From positions 958,409 through 1,022,408 of the forward strand of contig NZ_CP059599.1 in NCBI RefSeq assembly GCF_022369455.1: a stretch of 64,000 nt of DNA. Reading direction: 5' to 3'. Positions 35,144 through 44,120 of the stretch are shown here, in pieces. Position 1 is the stretch's first letter. The number at the start of each line of letters is the position of its first letter. Both the position numbers and the translations under genes were made by a program. The notes beneath the pieces are model-generated. The model had not been told where the DNA came from, ran no database searches, and worked only from the letters and a program-made list of their open reading frames with translations. This stretch comes from Campylobacter sp. RM5004 (GTDB lineage: Bacteria > Campylobacterota > Campylobacteria > Campylobacterales > Campylobacteraceae).

Positions 35144-36202
35144 ATGAAACACCCGCTTGATTGTGAAGATAATTTTTCTAATTCATTATTGTTTTGGATT
35201 GCAAGGTATTTAAAACATAAATTAAATTCCTTATCTAATAAACTTTTAGAAAAAGCTGAAGAATTAAGAGAAATTAATATTGCATTAAATACCTTACATA
35301 ATATTGAAGAATTAGATGAGCTAGCTAAAAAAGCAAGGAATATTGGAATGATAGGAATAAATACATACTTTAACCCTATTAAAAAGTTTTATGAGCAAAT
35401 CATTCATTATAAGCCCTACTCTTTAAAACAAATTGATGAAGAACTAGTAATTGAAATTTTATCAACTATTACTGCAGGTTTAAGTGATGCAAGTAAAAAA
35501 AATTACAAAATAGCTATTGTTAATTTCTTTAAATACCTAAGCTCACAAAACAAAGACGAAGAAGGAAGCCATTATTATGAAATTGAGCTTAAAAACTGGT
35601 CTGGACTAAACTCAAGCTCGGGAACTAAACTTCCTGAATACATGAGTGAAGAACAAATGAAATTATTCTTAAGCACTTTAAATGATTTTCAATACAAAAG
35701 CAATAGCGATAGAAACAAACTTGCAATTAAAATAATATTATTTACAGGTGTTCGTGTGAATGAGGTTTTAAGGCTTAGACTAAAAGATATTAGCTATGAA
35801 AATGATTTGATTAGCCTTAGGATTCATGCTAAAGGTAATAAATATAGAGTTGTTTTGCTTAATGTAAATTCAATAAAAGAGCATTTAGAATATTTCAAGC
35901 AAATTGCTAGTCCTGATGATTATTTATTCACAAACAAGCAAGGCAAACCGCTAACTCAAGCATATATTTCAAGACTAATTGAAAATGTTTTAATGCAAGC
36001 AGGCATTAGAAAAGAAAAAAATGGAGCTCATATGCTAAGGCATAGCTTTGCTACCCTACTTTATAAAAAAGAAAAAGATTTGCTATTAGTTCAAGAAGCT
36101 TTGGGACACGCATCGTTAAATACTTCTAGGATTTATACACACTTTGATAATGATAAACTCAAATTAGCTGCAAAAATAGCAAATAATTTAAAAAACGACT
36201 AA
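35144..36202 (+). CDS. xerH: Tyrosine recombinase XerH
   Basis: Resolves chromosome dimers at dif, acting alone rather than as XerC/XerD. 352 aa, longer than XerC/D because of an extended N-terminal domain (MKHPLDCEDNFSNSLLFWIA). Catalytic residues are in place: R204 (TGVRVNEVLR), K230 (IHAKGNKYRV), H296 and R299 (HMLRH), H322 (LGHASLNTS) and the nucleophile Y331 (RIYTHF). Strongly resembles C. jejuni XerH (Cj0863c) as remembered. AAAGGA precedes the ATG. The dif candidate is upstream and a dispersed repeat begins 4 bp after the stop. Confidence 0.94.
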   Translation: MKHPLDCEDNFSNSLLFWIARYLKHKLNSLSNKLLEKAEELREINIALNTLHNIEELDELAKKARNIGMIGINTYFNPIKKFYEQIIHYKPYSLKQIDEELVIEILSTITAGLSDASKKNYKIAIVNFFKYLSSQNKDEEGSHYYEIELKNWSGLNSSSGTKLPEYMSEEQMKLFLSTLNDFQYKSNSDRNKLAIKIILFTGVRVNEVLRLRLKDISYENDLISLRIHAKGNKYRVVLLNVNSIKEHLEYFKQIASPDDYLFTNKQGKPLTQAYISRLIENVLMQAGIRKEKNGAHMLRHSFATLLYKKEKDLLLVQEALGHASLNTSRIYTHFDNDKLKLAAKIANNLKND

Positions 36203-36206
36203 AGCA

Positions 36207-36257
36207 AATTCCTGTTTCAAATTCTCATAATTTTTAAAGGAATTTAAAAACGGAATT
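36207..36257. repeat. Dispersed repeat pair 3' of xerH
   Basis: AATTCCTGTTTCAAATTCT (36207-36225) and an inverted, diverged unit GAATTTAAAAACGGAATT (36240-36257) with a short spacer. Three mismatches make the stem weaker than at other loci. Starts 4 bp after the xerH stop. Confidence 0.7.
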
Positions 36258-36262
36258 TGGAT

Positions 36263-36343
36263 TTATTTTATCTTAAAAGGTTTTTGTATAGCCTTATTTG
36301 CTTTAAAAGCTTTAATTTCATTAGGCTTTAATGTTATAAATTA
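36263..36343 (-). pseudogene. Possible C-terminal gene remnant
   Basis: On the minus strand an open stretch ending in TAA (36263-36265) reads FITLKPNEIKAFKANKAIQK followed by PFKIK. The phrase looks like the natural tail of a protein, but an upstream stop cuts it and no start is present. It lies between two dispersed repeats. It may be the scar of a deleted gene or chance; I cannot name a family. Confidence 0.25.
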
Positions 36344-36348
36344 TTTAA

Positions 36349-36367
36349 AATTCCTATTTCAAATTCT
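36349..36367 (+). repeat. Dispersed repeat unit
   Basis: AATTCCTATTTCAAATTCT, exact consensus, 40 bp beyond the 3' end of the minus-strand gene at 36408. Confidence 0.8.
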
Positions 36368-36407
36368 TTTTAAAATCTGCTTTGGATTAGCTATATAACT
36401 TTCCTTA

Positions 36408-36989
36408 TTAAACTTTTCTTCTATAAGCTGTGATTGCGATTTTTGTAAAATCACCCTTTATATTATCATCATCTATTAGATTTGTAATGACTGCTTTATA
36501 AGTTTTATTCTCAGGTATAAAGTAAAATCCAAGATATCTTACCGCCATAAAAACTTTTTCATTTTTTATACTCATAGTTCTACGACTGCCTACATTTGTA
36601 TTTGCATTTGGCGTAGCGATTTTATCAAATACTAATATCTCATCACCATCTTTAGTAAGCTCATAAATTTTAATATCAAGTGCAAGTGGATAATAAGGAT
36701 TATCTCGTATATTGCTTTCTGTTTTTTGATCGTATAAATCAACTGAATAAAAATCCTTACCTACTTCACCATATTCAAAACGCAAAGGATAAAAAGCATA
36801 AAACCCTAAATGCTCTCCTATATCTTTTCTTTGTGGCTTAAAGATTATTTCAAATTTAGTGCCTTTTTTACTTAAATCAAATAAAGTATATATAGGAGTT
36901 TTTGGTGTTTTATCTTTATGAAATATATCAAATAATCCAGCAATTAATAACGAAACTAGAATAAGCAATAAGCAAGTCTTTTTAAACAT
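36408..36989 (-). CDS. Hypothetical exported or lipid-anchored-like protein
   Basis: 193 aa with an N-terminal hydrophobic segment (MFKKTCLLLILVSLLIAGLF) that could be a signal or anchor; the Cys at position 6 is not in a proper lipobox. The rest is a beta-rich extracytoplasmic domain with FEIIFKPQRKDIGEHLGFYA and RRTMSIKNEKVFMAVRYLGF. No recognised family. ATG at 36989 has AAGGAG upstream. It is bracketed by dispersed repeats at 36349 and 37013, and lies in the lineage-specific stretch next to xerH. Confidence 0.65.
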   Translation of the reverse strand: MFKKTCLLLILVSLLIAGLFDIFHKDKTPKTPIYTLFDLSKKGTKFEIIFKPQRKDIGEHLGFYAFYPLRFEYGEVGKDFYSVDLYDQKTESNIRDNPYYPLALDIKIYELTKDGDEILVFDKIATPNANTNVGSRRTMSIKNEKVFMAVRYLGFYFIPENKTYKAVITNLIDDDNIKGDFTKIAITAYRRKV

Positions 36990-37012
36990 TTAAACTCCTT
37001 TATATAAGCTCA

Positions 37013-37063
37013 AATTCCTATTTCAAATTCTCATGATTTTTCAAGGAATTTGAATTAGGAATT
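37013..37063. repeat. Dispersed repeat pair forming an 18 bp hairpin
   Basis: Forward unit AATTCCTATTTCAAATTCT (37013-37031) and reverse unit GAATTTGAATTAGGAATT (37046-37063) pair over 18 bp with one mismatch. It lies between two minus-strand genes, 25 bp past the stop of the upstream one. Confidence 0.8.
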
Positions 37064-37087
37064 AGAAGTTTTATACCCTACTTTCTT

Positions 37088-38071
37088 TTATTTATTATGT
37101 TTTTTATTTTCATTAATTTCATCAATCTCTGCTCTTATTCTTTTTCTTAATTCTTTTTCATTAGGACAAGAATTTTCTAAAACTTCTAATATTTCTAAAC
37201 TTGTTCCAGTAAAAGAACTAGAATAATTTTTTGTAGTTTTTACATAATCAATAATTTTTTGAAAATTATCGTATATTTCAAATATATCTTTTTTATAACA
37301 TATATCTTGTGGGATTATTGCTGGTTCAATCATTTTTCCGTCTTCATCACCTTGTAAATTTAAGTATATATCTTTAGCATGAAGCATAATCACTGTATTT
37401 ATATATAAAGCATAAAAAAATTCCTTTGACTTTTGCGAATCAAAGTATCTTTTATAAGCCATATCTAAATATTTATATACTTCATCATGTTTATTTGATT
37501 CTTCTTTTAAATAATATACAAATCTATCAGTGTCTAAATCTGTATATATTGAAACAAGCTTTAACATAGTTGCAAAGCGATTTTGATTTAGCTCAATATT
37601 ATCAAAATAATTTTTCCCATATGGTAAGCGTTCAATCATTGAATAAATCTCATTAAAAAATTCATCTTTATAAGTATTTGCAACATACTTAGCATACGAT
37701 AAATCATCACTTTTAAAAAACATATTTCTATTTAAAATCATCCACCATAAAATATCTTCTATGCTATCTTTTGGTAAAAGCTCTTTACCTTCTTTAAATT
37801 TATCATTCATTTGATTTATAAGAAATACCATTATAAAATTATCATAATTCAAATATGTATGCAATAATTCAATAACAATTCTATATTCCATCGCATTTAC
37901 AAATTTAGCAGAAGCTTCTGGGTTTTTACTATATTGTATGTCAAAAGTTTCTTTTTGAGTTTCGCTAACCATTGCATAAAAACTTCCTATAATAAGAAAA
38001 ATTATAGTAAAGATAAAAGCTATTACTTTTTTTAAAATGATTTTTAAATATTTTTTGTAATTTACTTGCAT
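37088..38071 (-). CDS. Hypothetical membrane-anchored protein
   Basis: 327 aa: Lys-rich cytoplasmic tip, one transmembrane helix at about residues 13-35 (VIAFIFTIIFLIIGSFYAMVS), then about 290 residues predicted mostly helical and outside the membrane, ending in a charged tail. Cysteines occur in IPQDICYKKD and ENSCPNEKE. No recognised family. It sits between dispersed repeat hairpins (37013 and 38143), and its upstream region is a 70 bp exact duplicate of the region upstream of the gene at 53431. Confidence 0.65.
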   Translation of the reverse strand: MQVNYKKYLKIILKKVIAFIFTIIFLIIGSFYAMVSETQKETFDIQYSKNPEASAKFVNAMEYRIVIELLHTYLNYDNFIMVFLINQMNDKFKEGKELLPKDSIEDILWWMILNRNMFFKSDDLSYAKYVANTYKDEFFNEIYSMIERLPYGKNYFDNIELNQNRFATMLKLVSIYTDLDTDRFVYYLKEESNKHDEVYKYLDMAYKRYFDSQKSKEFFYALYINTVIMLHAKDIYLNLQGDEDGKMIEPAIIPQDICYKKDIFEIYDNFQKIIDYVKTTKNYSSSFTGTSLEILEVLENSCPNEKELRKRIRAEIDEINENKKHNK

Positions 38072-38114
38072 ATTTAGCCTTAATAAATAAATAGTTTAAA
38101 TTATAATAATATAT

Positions 38115-38184
38115 AAAAATAATTATTAAAATTATTTAATCAAATTCCTATTTCAAATTCTAAGGATTTTGCAAGGAATTTGAA
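38115..38184. repeat. 70 bp exact duplicate of 54071-54140
   Basis: Bases 38115-38184 are identical to 54071-54140 and include an AT-rich promoter-like part plus most of a dispersed repeat pair. Both copies lie just upstream of a minus-strand gene for a single-span membrane protein. Confidence 0.85.
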
Positions 38185-38193
38185 ATAGGAATT
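38143..38193. repeat. Dispersed repeat pair forming a perfect 18 bp hairpin, 3' of mnmC
   Basis: AATTCCTATTTCAAATTC (38143-38160) pairs perfectly with GAATTTGAAATAGGAATT (38176-38193) around a 15 nt loop. Ends 5 bp from the mnmC stop codon. This is the cleanest full-length element in the window. Confidence 0.85.
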
Positions 38194-38198
38194 AGGAC

Positions 38199-39992
38199 TT
38201 ATTTTACTAAGCCCTTTTTTAAATCTCTTATTAAAAATCTAGCAGGATGAAGTGCGTGTTCGTATCTTTTAAACATTCCGCTAGGTGTATTATTAAAATA
38301 ACTAGTAATTAATCTAGCCGATGTTAAGGCACTTGCAAGTCCCCTTGAGCCATGAGCTGTGCTAACAAACACCCTACTTCTTGGAGCGTTAGTCTGAGGT
38401 TTGTGTTTATCAAACTGAAGAGCTTTATAAGTGCTTTTGTATTTATTCTCATTAAAATAAGCTCCTACGATAGGAAATCTATCCGATGAATAACTTCTAT
38501 AACCTACCCTATTTCCTATAATTAAATGAGAATAATCAGCTTTAAAAATCTCTTTAAAATTATTAATATTAACTTCATCATAAACACTACTAGCATCTGC
38601 GATAAGATTTCTATCATAAGTAGCACCTAATAACACAATGCCATCTTTAGCGCCTGTAATATAGGCTTTTGAGCTTATTGGGTGTTTGTATTTTACTTGA
38701 TTTTTTAGCCAAGTTGCTTGACCCCTTACTACTGATAAAGGAAGATTATTAAATATTTCTTTAGAATAAGCTCCTGTTGCAAAAATCACTGCATCAAAAG
38801 TCATTGTTTTGTTTTCAAAATCTAATTCTACTCTATCATAAAATTCTCTAAAGCCATTAAGCTTGTAGTTTAAAAATATCCTAGCATTTGATAAGGCAAA
38901 TATTTTAGGAACTAATTTACAAGGCTCTAGCGTTCCGCCGTCTTTTAAAAAAGCAAAATCAAAATGTAATTTAATTAAAGGATTATCCTTTTGCATTTTA
39001 AATCTATCTTGCAGTTCTTTTGTGTAAGCATGTTCTAAAACCCCTTCTAATTTGTAGCCTAATTTTTTGTATAGTTTTGAACTATGCCAGAACGAAAACT
39101 GGCTAAATTCTCCTAATAAACTTGAAGGATTTTGTATAAGAGCTGTTAATAAGCCGATTTTATTACCGCTGCCTTCGTTTGCTAAAGTATGGCTTTGCTC
39201 AAATACGCTTATAGTTTTACCTAATTTTGATAATTCATAAGCCAAAGTTGCACCAGCTATTCCACCACCTATTATTGCGATATTATTTACTTCTAGGTAA
39301 TTTTTATGAAAATAACCATCAAGCTCTTCTTTTTGAACTTTATTTTTTAATATTGCTAAAGTGCTTTCTCTTTTAATGCCTATTTCTATATTATTTATTT
39401 CAAAACCTAGTTCAATTAGAGCTTTTTTAAAATTAGAATTTGAACTATAACTTATTAATTTACCATTTGGTTTTAAAAGTTTTTTTACTTTTTCTAAAGT
39501 ATTGATTGAAAACATTTCTTGATTTTTACTAGGAGAAAATCCATCAGCATATACAACATCAGCTAAAAAATCCAAATCATCTAAAGCCACATCAACATCT
39601 TGAAAAACCAAATCAAGAGTAATTCCATCAAATTCAATTCTATAAATACCATTTTTACAAGGCGGATAGTCGTTTATGAAGCTTTTGTTTAGTTCTATAT
39701 TAAATTTTTTGCAAAAAAACTTAATATCTTCAATGCTTTGATAATGATTTTCTATTGCTACATAATTTAGTTTTATTCCTTGTTCTATTGCTTTTTTTGC
39801 ACTTAAAAAAAAGTTAAGCCCAAGACCAAAACCTAATTCTAATATAGTTAATTTATTATTTGCATTTAAAAAAGCATTCTCAACATAAATGCCATTTCTT
39901 TCTTTTAAAGGCTCTTTAATATTGTAATAAAAATCATCAAAATCTAAAGAAAAAATTTCATCGTTTTTTAGTACCCAATTAGCCTTTCTCAT
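38199..39992 (-). CDS. mnmC: Bifunctional tRNA mnm5s2U biosynthesis protein MnmC
   Basis: Completes the mnm5(s2)U34 modification in tRNA. 597 aa fusion: N-terminal SAM-dependent methyltransferase (MnmD part; ILELGFGLGLNFFLS at about 50-64, VVYADGFSPSKNQEMFSINTL) and C-terminal FAD oxidase (Rossmann motif IAIIGGGIAGATLAYELSK at about 237-255, VSTAHGSRGLASALTSARLI near the end). Shorter than the E. coli protein (about 670 aa) but with all domains. AGGAG precedes the ATG. Downstream end abuts a dispersed repeat hairpin; upstream is amiA. Confidence 0.93.
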   Translation of the reverse strand: MRKANWVLKNDEIFSLDFDDFYYNIKEPLKERNGIYVENAFLNANNKLTILELGFGLGLNFFLSAKKAIEQGIKLNYVAIENHYQSIEDIKFFCKKFNIELNKSFINDYPPCKNGIYRIEFDGITLDLVFQDVDVALDDLDFLADVVYADGFSPSKNQEMFSINTLEKVKKLLKPNGKLISYSSNSNFKKALIELGFEINNIEIGIKRESTLAILKNKVQKEELDGYFHKNYLEVNNIAIIGGGIAGATLAYELSKLGKTISVFEQSHTLANEGSGNKIGLLTALIQNPSSLLGEFSQFSFWHSSKLYKKLGYKLEGVLEHAYTKELQDRFKMQKDNPLIKLHFDFAFLKDGGTLEPCKLVPKIFALSNARIFLNYKLNGFREFYDRVELDFENKTMTFDAVIFATGAYSKEIFNNLPLSVVRGQATWLKNQVKYKHPISSKAYITGAKDGIVLLGATYDRNLIADASSVYDEVNINNFKEIFKADYSHLIIGNRVGYRSYSSDRFPIVGAYFNENKYKSTYKALQFDKHKPQTNAPRSRVFVSTAHGSRGLASALTSARLITSYFNNTPSGMFKRYEHALHPARFLIRDLKKGLVK

Positions 39993-40003
39993 ATAATTCT
40001 CCT

Positions 40004-41818
40004 TTATTTGTTCTTAATAAAATAATTTTCTATTCCATTAACAATACCATTTACTAAAAAATCTTGATATTTACTATCTGCTATATTTTTCCCTTCAATA
40101 GGATGAGAAATATAGCCTATCTCAATCAATACAGCAGGCATTAAAGCTCCAACTAACACCCAAAATGGTGCTTCTTTAACCCCGCCATCTTTTTTAAGAT
40201 AATTTTTAGGAATTGAACTTAAAATCCCGCCTTGTATATCAATGGCTAGTTTATTAGACGATATTATTTTTTCTCTATTTAAAAAGTTTAAAAATGTTTG
40301 CTTAGAAAAATAATTCATTTCTTCTATATCACTTTTGTTTTCAATAGCTGCAGCATTTTTGCTTCTTTCACTTCTTGCTGGTGAGAGAAAATATGTTTCT
40401 ATGCCGTAAATTTTATCTGTTTTTGACTTATCAGCAATTGAGTTTGCGTGTATGCTTATAAACAAATCACTCTTTTTATCATTTGCCATTTTTGTTCTGT
40501 CACGAAGACCTATATATATATCTTTATTTCTTGTTAAAAATACTTTATAGCCTTTATTTTTCAATGCTTTACTAAGCTTTAATGCTACCGATAAGGTAAT
40601 ATCTTTTTCATTTCTTCCAAAAGCATTTGCCCCTGTATCTTTCCCACCATGCCCTGCATCAATTGTAATTAATAAATTCGCTTTATTAAAACTCGCTTTA
40701 CTTGATTTTAATTCTTCAGTAGAAAAAACAACTTCATTATCATCAATATTAAAAAATAGCTTTTGCTGTGCTTTAGTATATAAAACTACTCTTGTTTTTT
40801 TAGGGTTAAATTGAAGAATACTAATAGAATAATTTTTAAAATCATAGTTTTTTCTACCACCTAACAACACTCCATCAAACTCAATTATTTGATTTGTTCC
40901 ATAGTTTATTGTTTTGATATTTTCTATTTCGTAGCTTATATTAAATTTAATACCATTATTTGTTTTTGTAACTTTACTTATGTTATTAGTGCCTTTTGTT
41001 TCTGCTTTTTCTTGATTTTTTTCTTCTATTTTTAATGAAGACTTGATTATTTCTTCAGTTTTTTTGCTTTGAATATTTGCTGGTTTTTCTTCTTTTTTTA
41101 CCGATGGTTTTTCTTCTTTTTTATTTACTATATTTTGTGTTTTTGATAAAACTTCTATATTAAATCCATTATCAATATTATATTTTATATCTATTTCATC
41201 TTTACTTCTAGCTACAATTCTAATTCTTTTCGGATTAAATTGCACTATACTTATTTCATAATTTTTATCAATAAAGGTTTCTTTTTTAGCATCTAAAATG
41301 CCATCAAATTCAAGGATTTTATTGTTTATTTCTTTGGTATTATAGGTGCTTAAAGATATTGATTTTTCATCAATATCACCTTTAATATTAAAATTAATTT
41401 TATTATCTTCTTTAATGATTTTTGTAATATAAAAATTATTATTAGTTTGAACTATCTTTTCGCTAACTTTTGCAGTATCGGTTGGCTTTTGTATAGGCTT
41501 TTTGGTATCGTTTGTCTTAAAACTTAGTTTTTTAGCATTAATCCCTAATTCTTCTAATTCTTTTTGATAAGTAGAAGAATCAAGTTTTAATATATTTGAA
41601 CTTAAAACTATTCTTTTTAAAACTTCTTTTTTAGTATCTAAATCGCCTGAAATTATACTTTTTATATAAATAGTTTTAAGTTTTTGATGAGTTGCTAATT
41701 GCTCTGTTTTGCTAGAAACTAGAAAATTCTTATCAAAATTTTTTAAATCTTCATCAAAGCTTCCAGCAAATAAAGCAATACTAAAAATTAGCAAAAAGAG
41801 TTTATTCATCTTCGCCAT
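40004..41818 (-). CDS. amiA: N-acetylmuramoyl-L-alanine amidase with two AMIN-like domains
   Basis: Periplasmic zinc amidase that cleaves the peptide from glycan in peptidoglycan for cell separation. 604 aa: signal peptide near the start (a second in-frame ATG at 41809 is an equally good start), then two similar targeting domains (about 122-220 and 278-375; both contain the block YEISIVQFNPKRIRIV / YSISILQFNPKKTRVV), a Lys/Glu-rich linker between them, and a C-terminal Amidase_3 domain with IDAGHGGKDTGA, NEKDITLSVAL, LFISIHANS and AVLIEIGYISHP. Overlaps the upstream nitronate monooxygenase gene by 17 bp. Confidence 0.92.
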   Translation of the reverse strand: MAKMNKLFLLIFSIALFAGSFDEDLKNFDKNFLVSSKTEQLATHQKLKTIYIKSIISGDLDTKKEVLKRIVLSSNILKLDSSTYQKELEELGINAKKLSFKTNDTKKPIQKPTDTAKVSEKIVQTNNNFYITKIIKEDNKINFNIKGDIDEKSISLSTYNTKEINNKILEFDGILDAKKETFIDKNYEISIVQFNPKRIRIVARSKDEIDIKYNIDNGFNIEVLSKTQNIVNKKEEKPSVKKEEKPANIQSKKTEEIIKSSLKIEEKNQEKAETKGTNNISKVTKTNNGIKFNISYEIENIKTINYGTNQIIEFDGVLLGGRKNYDFKNYSISILQFNPKKTRVVLYTKAQQKLFFNIDDNEVVFSTEELKSSKASFNKANLLITIDAGHGGKDTGANAFGRNEKDITLSVALKLSKALKNKGYKVFLTRNKDIYIGLRDRTKMANDKKSDLFISIHANSIADKSKTDKIYGIETYFLSPARSERSKNAAAIENKSDIEEMNYFSKQTFLNFLNREKIISSNKLAIDIQGGILSSIPKNYLKKDGGVKEAPFWVLVGALMPAVLIEIGYISHPIEGKNIADSKYQDFLVNGIVNGIENYFIKNK

Positions 41819-42902
41819 TAACTAATTTTTCAATTAACTCTTTAACACTAATTAATTCATTTAATCTATAACCATTAGCACCTGTAAAGAATAATCCGCT
41901 CTCAACTTTTCCACTATAAGCATCATAAAGTCTTTCAGCTATACAATAGCCTACCTTTTTAGCTCCCCTACCACGCTCACATGGTGCAACGCAGTTTGCT
42001 ACACAAGATATTTTTGGAGCTGTGCCTTCTTCTATCATTTTTTGAAGATTAGTTCTAATTCCACGAGCTGGATAACCTACTGGGCTTTTTAATAATTCAA
42101 TATCTTCTTTTTTAGCATTTAGCAATACTTGTTTAAACTCTAGTGCAGCATCACACTCATGAGTTCCTATAAAGCGAGTTCCCATTTGAACCCCATTAGC
42201 ACCTAAGCTAATTGCATGTAAAATATCATTCCTATTCCAAATTCCACCCGCTGCAATTAAAGGAATATTATTTCCCCATTCATCAAGCTCTGCTCTTACT
42301 TCAGGTATTAATCTATCTAATTGATAATTAGGGTCTAAGCATTGCTCGTAGGTAAAGCCTTGATGACCCCCGCTAAGTGGTCCTTCTAATACAACAGCAT
42401 CAGGTAATCTATCATATCTTTGAGTCCATCTTTTGCAAATTATCTTAAGTGCTTTTGCTGATGATACAATAGGAATTAGTGCAACTTCTGGAAAATCCTT
42501 TGTAAATTCAGGTAAATTTGTAGGAAGTCCTGCACCGCTAATAATCGCATTAAAGCCTACATTACAGGCATCTTTTACTATTCTTTCATACTCATTTGAA
42601 GCGTGCATTATATTGCAGCCCAGTGGTGCATCATTACAAATCTTTCTTGCATTAGTAATTACTGCTTTTAAACCTTTGCTTGAATAAAAGTTTTCACTTC
42701 CGTAAGGCTTTCCATTTAGCTCTTTATTTATATGAGCTCTATTTTCATAAAAACCTGTTCCAACTGAAGAAATAATTCCTAAAGCACCATTTAAACTAAC
42801 ATTACCAGCCAATCTATCCCAACTAATTCCAAGTCCCATTCCACCTTGAAATACAGGAACTTTTAAAGTAAAATTTCTTATTTTTAATTCTGGTAAGCTC
42901 AT
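41802..42902 (-). CDS. Nitronate monooxygenase family protein
   Basis: 366 aa FMN-dependent TIM-barrel enzyme of the 2-nitropropane dioxygenase/NMO family, oxidising nitronates or an unknown physiological substrate. Motifs: FQGGMGLGISWDRLAG near the start, GAGLPTNLPEF, VLEGPLSGGHQG, LIAAGGIWNRNDILHAISLGANGVQMGTRFIGTHEC, and a cysteine-rich segment CVANCVAPCERGRGAKKVGYC. Same position between amiA and tyrS as in C. jejuni. Overlaps amiA by 17 bp and lies 2 bp from tyrS. Confidence 0.88.
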   Translation of the reverse strand: MSLPELKIRNFTLKVPVFQGGMGLGISWDRLAGNVSLNGALGIISSVGTGFYENRAHINKELNGKPYGSENFYSSKGLKAVITNARKICNDAPLGCNIMHASNEYERIVKDACNVGFNAIISGAGLPTNLPEFTKDFPEVALIPIVSSAKALKIICKRWTQRYDRLPDAVVLEGPLSGGHQGFTYEQCLDPNYQLDRLIPEVRAELDEWGNNIPLIAAGGIWNRNDILHAISLGANGVQMGTRFIGTHECDAALEFKQVLLNAKKEDIELLKSPVGYPARGIRTNLQKMIEEGTAPKISCVANCVAPCERGRGAKKVGYCIAERLYDAYSGKVESGLFFTGANGYRLNELISVKELIEKLVNGEDE

Positions 42903-42904
42903 TT

Positions 42905-44110
42905 TTATCCTTTAATCATTACTTTTGCAAATTTTCTTTTTCCAACTTGAATAATAAATTCACCATTATTTAATTTTAATTGCTCATCACTAATCTTTTC
43001 GCCATTAACGCTAACTGAATTAGCTTTTATCGCTCTTCTTGCTTCACTTCCTGAACTTGCAAGATTAGTATCCTGCATTAATTTTACAATCCATTGCTCT
43101 TCATTAAAGCTAAACTCAGCAATATCACTTGGAAGTTCATTTTTGCTATGAATATTATCAAATTCTTCTTTAGCCTTAAGAGCTAATTCTTTACCCCAAA
43201 ATCTTTCAACAATTTCTAAAGCTAAATTTTCTTTAGCTATTTTTGGATGTAAAGAATTATTGTTAATGCTTTCAAATATTTCATTAATTTCTTTTGTAGT
43301 TTTAAAACTTAAATAATCATAATAATTTTTCATAAGCTCATCGCTAATACTAAGAACTTTTGCATACATAGTATTAGGTTCTTCGCTAACTCCTATATAA
43401 TTACCTAAGCTTTTACTCATCTTATTCACACCATCAAGCCCAACTAATAATGGCATCATTATAATACCTTGTTCTTTACCTGTATTATAAGTTCTTTGTA
43501 AAGTTCTTCCCATTAGTAGGTTGAATTTTTGATCAGTTCCACCCATTTCAATATCGCATTTTAATGCTACGCTATCATACCCTTGTAATAATGGATATAA
43601 AAATTCGCTAATAGATATAGGACTTTGTTCTTTAAATCTTTTTGTAAAATCATCACGCTCAAGCATTCTAGCTACATTAAAAGTTGAAGTTAATTCAACA
43701 ATACCAACTGCACCTAATTCATTTAACCAAGTTGAGTTAAATTTTAATTCAGTTTTATCTTTATCTAAAATCTTAAAAACTTGTTCTTCATAAGTTTTTG
43801 CATTTTTTAAAACTTCTTCTTTACTTAGTTGTTTTCTTGTTGCACTTTTGCCTGTTGGATCACCTATTTGAGCTGTAAAATCACCTATTAAAAATTGAAC
43901 AATAGCTCCATGATTTTGTAAAAATCTCATCTTGTTTAAAACCACACTATGACCTAAATGTAAATCAGGTGCTGTTGGATCAAACCCTGCTTTTACGTAA
44001 AAATGTTCGCCTTTTTCATAATAGTTTTTGATTAAATTTTTTATTTTTTCTAAATCTATAAATTCAGAAACTCCACGTTCTAAATCTTCATATATTTCAT
44101 TTAAATTCAT
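42905..44110 (-). CDS. tyrS: Tyrosine--tRNA ligase
   Basis: Class I synthetase charging tRNA-Tyr. 401 aa of the TyrRS-2-like type with the HIGH-type signature DPTAPDLHLGHSVV near residues 43-56, FLIGDFTAQIGDPTGKS, GTDQKFNLLMGR, KMSKSLGN (near 231-238) and a C-terminal S4 RNA-binding domain (ASSGSEARRAIKANSVSVNG). Normal length. Lies 10 bp downstream of spoT, inside the conserved pyrH-rpoZ-spoT-tyrS cluster. Confidence 0.97.
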   Translation of the reverse strand: MNLNEIYEDLERGVSEFIDLEKIKNLIKNYYEKGEHFYVKAGFDPTAPDLHLGHSVVLNKMRFLQNHGAIVQFLIGDFTAQIGDPTGKSATRKQLSKEEVLKNAKTYEEQVFKILDKDKTELKFNSTWLNELGAVGIVELTSTFNVARMLERDDFTKRFKEQSPISISEFLYPLLQGYDSVALKCDIEMGGTDQKFNLLMGRTLQRTYNTGKEQGIIMMPLLVGLDGVNKMSKSLGNYIGVSEEPNTMYAKVLSISDELMKNYYDYLSFKTTKEINEIFESINNNSLHPKIAKENLALEIVERFWGKELALKAKEEFDNIHSKNELPSDIAEFSFNEEQWIVKLMQDTNLASSGSEARRAIKANSVSVNGEKISDEQLKLNNGEFIIQVGKRKFAKVMIKG

Positions 44111-44120
44111 TTTCTATCCT

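Noticed and set aside
42433-42687. Plus-strand open frame inside the nitronate monooxygenase gene
   Set aside because: Shadow of the coding strand; composition and lack of a ribosome binding site do not support a gene.
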